A DNA stretch of 64,000 nucleotides from NCBI GenBank assembly GCA_036172665.1, contig CM069870.1, positions 45,714,001 to 45,778,000 of the forward strand, written 5' to 3'. The notes below the pieces were generated by a model. It searched no databases, was not told the DNA's origin, and saw nothing but the letters and a program-made list of their open reading frames with translations. Position 1 is the stretch's first letter. Each line of letters begins with the position of its first letter. The position numbers were made by a program, and so were the translations under genes. Shown here piece by piece: positions 57,378-64,000 of the stretch. This stretch comes from Prosopocoilus inquinatus (taxonomy: Eukaryota; Arthropoda; Insecta; Coleoptera; Lucanidae).

Positions 57378-60300
57378 CGTTCAAAACTATTTCCAGCTTC
57401 TGCTGCGTCCAAAAACTTTGTATCTCACATCAGAGTTACTGGAGTCCATCCAAACGTCAAATATCATGATGGATGAGTAAGGATCGATTAGATACATCAC
57501 AGGAACAACGGTAATGCGTGTTGTTTCGTTTAAAACTATTTCTAGCTTCAGCTGCGTCCGAGAACTTCGTATCTCACATCTAAGTTACTGGAGTCCACCG
57601 AAACGTCAAATAACATAGTAGCTAAGTAAGGTTCGATTAGATACATCACAGGAACATCGCTAATGCGTGTTGTTTCGTTTAAAACTATTTCCAGCTTCTG
57701 CTGCGTCCGAAAACGTCGTATCTCACATCAGAGTTACTGGAGTCCATCGAAACGTCAAATAACATGATAGATAAGTAAGGATCGATTAGATACAGCACAG
57801 GAACAACGCTAATACGTGTTGTTTCGTTTAAAACTATTTCCAGCTCCTGCTGCGTCCAAAAACTTTGTATCTCACATCAGACTTACTGGAGTCCATCCAA
57901 ACGTTAAATGACATGTTAGATAAGTAAGGATTGTTTAGATACATCACAGGAACAACGCTAATACGTGTTGTTTCGTTCAAAACTATTTCCAGCTTCTGCT
58001 GCGTCCGAGAACTTTGTACCTCACATGAGAGTTACTGGAGTCCGTCCAAACGTCAAATAACATGATAGATGTGTAAGGATCGTTTAGATACATCACAGGA
58101 ACATCGCTAATGCGTGTTGTTTCGTTTAAAACTATTTCCAGCTTCTGCTGCGTCCGAAAACTTCGTATCTCACATCAGAGTTACTGGAGTCCATCGAAAC
58201 GTCAAATAACATGATAGATGAGTAAGGATCGATTAGATACATCACAGGAACAACGCTAATGCGTGTTGTTTCGTTTAAAACTATTTCCAGCTTCTGCTGT
58301 GTCCGAGAACTTCGTATCTCACGTCAGGGTTACTGGAGTCCATCCAAACGTCAAATAACATGATAGATAAGTAAGGATCGATTAGATACATCACAGGTAC
58401 AACGCTAATGCCTGTTGTTTCGTTTAAAACTATTTCTAGCTTCAGCTGCGTCCGAGAACTTCGTATCTCACATCTAAGTTACTGGAGTCCATCGAAACGC
58501 CAAATAACATGATAGATGAGTAAGGATCGATTAGATACATCACAGGAACAACGCTAATGTGTGTTGTTTCGTTTAAAACTATTTCCAGCTTCTGCTGCGT
58601 CCGAGAACTTCGTATCTCACGTCAGGGTTACTGGAGTCCATCCAAGCGTCAAATAACATAATAGATAAGTAAGGACCGATTAGATACAGCACAGGAACAA
58701 CGCTAATAAGTGTTGTTTCGTTCAAAACTATTTCCAGCTTCTGCTGCGTCCGAGAACTTTGTACCTCACATGAGAGTTACTGGAGTCCGTCCAAACGTCA
58801 AATAACATGATAGATGTGTAAGGATCGTTTAGATACATCACAGGAACATCGCTAATGCGTGTTGTTTCGTTTAAAACTATTTCCAGCTTCTGCTGCGTCC
58901 GAAAACGTCGTATCTCACATCAGAGTTACTGGAGTCCATCGAAACGTCAAATAACATGATAGATAAGTAAGGATCGATTAGATACAGCACAGGAACAACG
59001 CTAATACGTGTTGTTTCGTTTAAAACTATCTCCAGCTCCTGCTGCGTCCCAAAACTCTGTATCTCACATCAGACTTACTGGAGTCCATCCAAACGTCAAA
59101 TAACATGTTAGATAAGTAAGGATCGTTTAGATACATCACAGGAACAACGCTAATAGGTGTTGTTTCGTTCAAAACTATTTCCAGCTTCTGCTGCGTCCGA
59201 AATCTTTGTATCTCTCATCAGAGTTACTGGAGTCCATCCAAACGTCAAATAACATGATAGATGAGTAAGGATCGTTTAGATACATCACAGGAACAACGCC
59301 AATACGTGTTGTTTCGTTTAAAACTATTTCCAGCTTCTGCTGCGTCCGAGAACTTCGTATCTCACGTCAGGGTTACTGGAGTCCATCCAAACGTCAAATA
59401 ACATGATAGATAAATAAGGATCGATTAGATACATCACAGGAACAACGCTAATGCGTGTTGTTTCGTTTAAAACTATTTCTAGCTTCAGCTGCGTCCGAGA
59501 ACTTCGTATCTCACATCTAAGTTACTGGAGTCCACCGAAACGTCAAATAACATAGTAGCTAAGTAAGGTTCGATTAGATACATCACAGGAACATCGCTAA
59601 TGCGTGTTGTTTCGTTTAAAACTATTTCCAGCTTCTGCTGCGTCCGAAAACGTCGTATCTCACATCAGAGTTACTGGAGTCCATCGAAACGTCAAATAAC
59701 ATGATAGATAAGTAAGGATCGATTAGATACAGCACAGGAACAACGCTAATACGTGTTGTTTCGTTTAAAACTATTTCCAGCTCCTGCTGCGTCCAAAAAC
59801 TTTGTATCTCACATCAGACATGCTGGAGTCCATTCAAACGTCAAATAACATGTTAGATAAGTAAGGATCGTTTAGATACATCACAGGAACAACGCTAATA
59901 CGTGTTGTTTCGTTCAAAACTATTTCCAAATTCTGCTGCGTCCGATAACTTTGTATCTCACATCAGAGTTACTGGAGTCCGTCCAAACGTCAAATAACAT
60001 GATAGATGAGTAAGGATCGATTAGATACATTACAGGAACAACGCTAATATGTGTTGTTTCGTTTAAAACTATTTCCAGCTGCTGCTGCGTCCGAAAACGT
60101 CGTATCTCACATCAGAGTTACTGGAGTCCATCGAAATGTCAAATAACATAATAGATGAGTAAGGATAGATTAGATACATCACAGGAAGAACGCTAATACG
60201 TGTTGTTTCGATTAAAACTATTTCCAGCTCCTGCTGCGTCCCAAAACTTTGTATCTCACATCAGATTTACTGGAGTCCATCCAAACGTCAAATAACATGT

Positions 60301-60655
60301 TAGATAAGTAAGGATCGATTAGATACATCACAGGAACAACGCTAATACGTGTTGCTTCGTTTAAAACTATTTCCAGCTCCTGCCGCGCCCAAAAACTTCG
60401 TATCTCACATCAGAGTTACTAGAGTCCATCGAAGCGTCAAATAACATGATAGATAAATAAGGATCGATTAGATACATCACAGGAACAACGCTAATGCGTG
60501 TTGTTTCATTTAAAACTATTTCCAGCTTCTGCTGCGTCCGAGAACTTCGTATATCACATCAGGGTTACTGGAGTCCATCCAAACGTCGAATAACATGATA
60601 GATAAGTAAGGATCGATTAGAAACAGCACAGGAACAATGCTAATGCGTGTTGTTT
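57378..60655 (+). repeat. 22-monomer (3,278 bp) unit, copy 2
   Basis: This is the second copy of the 22-monomer unit. Differences noticed from copy 1 are 'aacggtaat' for 'aacgctaat' near 57,508, 'ggattgttt' for 'ggatcgttt' near 57,930, 'aaaacttcg' for 'aaaacgtcg' near 58,157 and 'acgccaat' for 'acgctaat' near 59,298. It ends at about 60,655, where the F-like body is replaced by an H/E-like body ('cttcagctgcgacc'), about 245 bp before the micro-inversion at 60,901. Confidence 0.93.
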
Positions 60656-60900
60656 CGTTTAAAACTATTTCCAGCTTCAGCTGCGACCGAGAACTTCGTA
60701 TCTCACATCAAAGTTACTGGAGTCCATCGAAACGCCAAATAACATGATAGATGAGTAAGGATCGATTAGATACATCATAGGAACAACGCTAATGCGTGTT
60801 GTTTCGTTTAAAACTATTTCCAGCTTCTGCTGCGTCCGAAAACGTCGTATCTCACATCAGAGCTACTGGAGTCCATCGAAACGCCAAATAACATGATATA

Positions 60901-60963
60901 TTTAAACGAAACAACACGCATTAGCGTTGTTCCTGTGATGTATCTAATCGATCCTTACTTATC
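60901..60963 (-). repeat. 63 bp micro-inversion inside a satellite monomer
   Basis: In an otherwise forward array, the 63 bp here are the reverse complement of a monomer segment running from 'gataagtaagg' through the start motif to 'gtttcgtttaaa'. The left flank ends inside a C-class tail ('acatgatata'); the right flank resumes at 'gcgtccgag'. The normal interval between these two points is 80 bp, so the event replaced 80 bp with 63 bp. This fits the 1,771 bp spacing (12 x 149 minus 17) between the otherwise equivalent 'cctgccgcg' markers at 60,379 and 62,150. The rare variant is absent from the paired 57.4 kb copy, so it probably arose after the 22-monomer duplication or at its edge. Confidence 0.95.
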
Positions 60964-62616
60964 GCGTCCGAGAACTTTGTATCTCTCATCAGAGTTACTG
61001 GAGTCCGTCCAAACCTCAAATAACATGATAGATGAGTAAGGATCGATTAGATACATCACAGGAACAACGCTAATATGTGTTGTTTCGTTTAAAACTATTT
61101 CCAGCTGCTGCTGCGTCCGAGAATTTCGTATCTCACATTAGAGTTATTGGAGTACATCGAAACGTCAAATAACATAGTAGCTAAGTAAGGATCGATTAGA
61201 TACATCACAGGAACAACGCTAATACGTGTTGTTTCGTTCAAAACTATTTCCAGCTTCTGCTGCGTCCAAAAACTTTGTATCTCACATCAGAGTTACTGGA
61301 GTCCATCCAAACGTCAAATAACATGATAGATGAGTAAGGATCGATTAGATACATCACAGGAACAACGCTAATACGTGTTGTTTCGTTTAAAACTATTTCC
61401 AGCTTCTGCTGCGTCCGAAAACGTCGTATCTCACATCAGAGTTACTGGAGTCCATCGAAACGTCAAATAACATGATAGATAAGTAAGGATCGATTAGATA
61501 CAGCACAGGAACAACGCTAATACGTGTTGTTTCGTTTAAAACTATTTCCAGCTCCTGCTGCGTCCAAAAACTTTGTATCTCACATCAGACTTGCTGGAGT
61601 CCATTCAAACGTCAAATAACATGTTAAATAAGTAAGGATCGTTTAGATACATCACAGGAACAACGCTAATACGTGTTGTTTCGTTCAAAACTATTTCCAA
61701 ATTCTGCTGCGTCCGATAACTTTGTATCTCACATCAGAGTTACTGGAGTCCGTCCAAACGTCAAATAACATGATAGATGAGTAAGGATCGATTAGATACA
61801 TTACAGGAACAACGCTAATATGTGTTGTTTCGTTTAAAACTATTTCCAGCTGCTGCTGCGTCCGAAAACGTCGTATCTCACATCAGAGTTACTGGAGTCC
61901 ATCGAAATGTCAAATAACATAATAGATGAGTAAGGATCGATTAGATACATCACAGGAAGAACGCTAATACGTGTTGTTTCGATTAAAACTATTTCCAGCT
62001 CCTGCTGCGTCCCAAAACTTTGTATCTCACATCAGATTTACTGGAGTCCATCCAAACGTCAAATAACATGTTAGATAAGTAAGGATCGATTAGATAAATC
62101 ACAGGAAACACGCTAATACGTGTTGCTTCGTTTAAAACTACTTCCAGCTCCTGCCGCGCCCAAAAACTTCGTATCTCACATCACAGTTACTAGAGTCCAT
62201 CGAAACGTCAAATAACATGATAGATAAATAAGGATCGATTAGATACATCACAGGAACAACGCTAATGCGTGTTGTTTCATTTAAAACTATTTCCAGCTTC
62301 TGCTGCGTCCGAGAACTTCGTATCTCACATCAGGGTTACTGGAGTCCATCCAAACGTCGAATAACATGATAGATAAGTAAGGATCGATTAGAAACAGCAC
62401 AGGAACAATGCTAATGCGTGTTGTTTCGTTTAAAACTATTTCCAGCTTCAGCTGCGTCCGAGAACTTTGTATCTCACATCAAAGTTACTGGAGTCCATTC
62501 AAACGTCAAATAACATGTTAGATAAGTAAGGATCGTTTAGATACATCACAGGAACAACGATAATACGTGTTGTTTCGTTCAAAACTATTTCCAGCTTCTA
62601 CTGCGTCCGAGAACTT

Positions 62617-64000
62617 ATCTATCATGTTATTTGACTTTTCGATGGACTCAAGTAACTCTGATGTGAGATACGACGTTTTCGGACGCAGCAGAAGCTGGAA
62701 ATAGTTTTGAACGAGACAACACATATTAGCGTTGTTCCTGTGATGTATCTAATCGATCCTTACTCATCTATCATGTTATTTTACGTTTGGATGGACTCCA
62801 GTAACTCTGATGTGAGATACAAAGTTTTTGGACGCAGCAGAAGCTGGAAATAGTTTTGAACGAAACAACACGTATTAGCGTTGTTCCTGTGATGTATCTA
62901 ATCGATCCTTACTTAGCTACTATGTTATTTGACGTTTCGATGGACTCCAATAACTCTAATGTGAGATACGAAATTTTCGGGCGCAGCAGCAGCTGGAAAT
63001 ATTTTTAAACGAAACAACACAAATTAGCGTTGTTCCTGTGATGTATCTAATCGATGCTTACTCATCTATCATGTTATTTGACGTTTGGACGTACTCCAGT
63101 AACTCTGATGAGAGATACAAAGTTCTCGGTCGCAGTAGAAGCTGGAAATAGTTTTGAACGAAGCAACACGTATTAGCGTTGTTCCTGTGATGTATCTAAA
63201 CGATCCTTACTTATCTAACATGTTATTTGACGTTTGGATGGACTCCAGTAAGTCTGATGTGAGATACAAAGTTTTTGGACGCAGCAGGTGCTGGAAATAG
63301 TTTTAAACGAAACAACACGTATTAGCGTTGTTCCTGTGCTGTATCTAATCGATCCTTACTCATATATCATGTTATTTGGCGTTTCGATGGACTCCAGTAG
63401 CTCTGATGTGAGATACAAAATTATCGGACGCAGCAGATGCTGGAAATAGTTTTGAACGAAACAACACGTATTAGAGTTGTTCCTGTGCTGTATCTAATCG
63501 ATCCTTACTTATCTATCATGTTATTTGACGTTTCGATGGACTCCAGTAACTCTGATGTGAGATAAGAAGTTCTCGCACGCAGCAGAAGCTGGAAATAGTT
63601 TTAAACGAAACAACACGCATTAGCGTTGTTCCTGTGTAGTATCTAATCGATCCTTACTTATCTATCATGTTATTTGACATTTCGATGGACTCCAGTAACT
63701 CTGATGTGATATACGACGTTTTCGGACGCAGCAGCAGCTGGAAAAAGTTTTAAACGAAACAACATATTTTAGCGTTGTTAAGTGATGTATCTAATCGATC
63801 CTTACTCATCTATCATGGTATTTGACGTTTGGACGGACTCCAGTAACTCTGATGTGAGATACAAAATTATCGGACGCAGCAGAAGCTGGAAATAGTTTTG
63901 AACGAAACAACACGTATTAGCGTTGTTCCTGTGATATATCTAAACGATCCTTACTTATCTAACATGTTATTTGACGTTTGGATGGACTCCAGTAAGTCTG
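62617..64000 (-). repeat. 149 bp satellite array, inverted orientation
   Basis: From here to the window end the same satellite reads on the minus strand. The reverse-complement start motif ('cgatcc') ends at 62,759, 62,908, 63,057 (as 'cgatgc'), 63,206, 63,355, 63,504, 63,653, 63,801 and 63,950. The spacing is 149 bp except for one 148 bp unit, shortened by a 1 bp change near 63,776. The first unit (62,617-62,759) is truncated at the orientation switch. These monomers carry more private substitutions than those of the left two thirds, for example 'ggaaaaag' for 'ggaaatag' near 63,741 and a disrupted 'ttgttcctg' near 63,777. The same variant classes are still present (F-like, D-like, C-like), so this is an inverted part of the same array rather than another family. 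Confidence 0.97.

Larger units (their letters stand above)
1..62616 (+). repeat. 149 bp satellite array, forward orientation
   Basis: An uninterrupted head-to-tail array of a 149 bp monomer. The motif 'ggatcg' recurs every 149 bases (1, 150, 299, 448, 597, 746, 895 and so on), so this arm holds about 420 monomers. Length is strongly conserved. The few exceptions I saw are 2 bp deletions near 985 and 4857, a 3 bp deletion near 21,767, a 2 bp deletion near 43,930, 1 bp deletions near 37,639 and 52,908, three 42 bp partial monomers and one micro-inversion. G+C is about 39%, and CpG is not depleted. No unique spacer, transposon or gene interrupts it. Nothing in the sequence gives its chromosomal location; a centromeric or other heterochromatic role is inferred from the monomer size, purity and higher-order structure. 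I do not recognise the family. Confidence 0.98.

Noticed and set aside
60901..60963. Terminal inverted repeat of a transposon
   Set aside because: The inverted piece is satellite sequence itself, with no target site duplication and no internal non-satellite DNA.
62518..62724. 68-codon minus strand ORF
   Set aside because: It crosses the orientation switch at 62,613-62,616, so it is a chance fusion of forward and inverted repeat sequence.
1..64000. CRISPR array
   Set aside because: The 149 bp units abut directly with no unique spacers between conserved short repeats.
1..64000. Telomeric repeats, microsatellites or rDNA
   Set aside because: None were seen; every stretch read could be assigned to the 149 bp monomer.

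Overview
The whole 64 kb window is one tandem satellite DNA array with no unique sequence, no recognisable gene, no transposable element and no RNA gene. The repeat unit is 149 bp. I phase it on the 'ggatcg' motif that starts at base 1 and recurs at 150, 299, 448, 597, 746 and so on. About 430 monomers fit in the window. A typical monomer is about 39% G+C with no CpG depletion: I count 9 CpG in the monomer at 2383-2531, against roughly 5.6 expected from its 29 C and 29 G. This points to eukaryotic constitutive heterochromatin (centromeric, pericentromeric or subtelomeric). The lack of CpG decay would suit an invertebrate with little DNA methylation, perhaps an insect, but I do not recognise the satellite family and cannot name the species.

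Monomers fall into discrete classes defined by linked variants in a few short blocks, near monomer positions 36, 48-51, 65-69, 79-88, 97-105, 119-127 and 134-143. The rest is nearly invariant. I name the classes A, B, C, D, E, F, H and K. Their order is not random: D follows C and E follows D repeatedly, often followed by F.

Multi-monomer blocks are re-used at several scales, giving an irregular higher-order repeat (HOR) structure. (i) 1-1.5 kb is repeated at 3.7-5.4 kb. (ii) About 4.2-6.2 kb is repeated at 8.8-10.8 kb and again near 21.5-23.2 kb. (iii) About 18.1-23.7 kb is a mosaic copy of pieces of 3-11.3 kb. (iv) About 14.4-18 kb is repeated at 29.8-34 kb. (v) A 12-monomer (1,788 bp) tandem duplication lies at 24.7-28.2 kb. 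(vi) A duplication of 15 or 16 monomers plus 42 bp lies at 31.8-36.5 kb. (vii) A 22-monomer (3,278 bp) near-perfect tandem duplication lies at 54.1-60.7 kb. Shared junctions and shared small deletions mark the copies as related.

The array runs in one orientation from 1 to about 62,616, apart from a 63 bp micro-inversion at 60,901-60,963. At 62,613-62,616 the orientation flips, and the rest of the window (to 64,000) is the same satellite on the opposite strand with more scattered substitutions. The seven longest ORFs (61-82 codons) are fragments of the repeat read in chance frames and are not annotated as genes. The most notable feature inside the monomer is a conserved 26 nt imperfect dyad. 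Its two mismatches are both G:T, so a + strand transcript could fold into a fully paired 10 bp stem, while the complementary strand could not.
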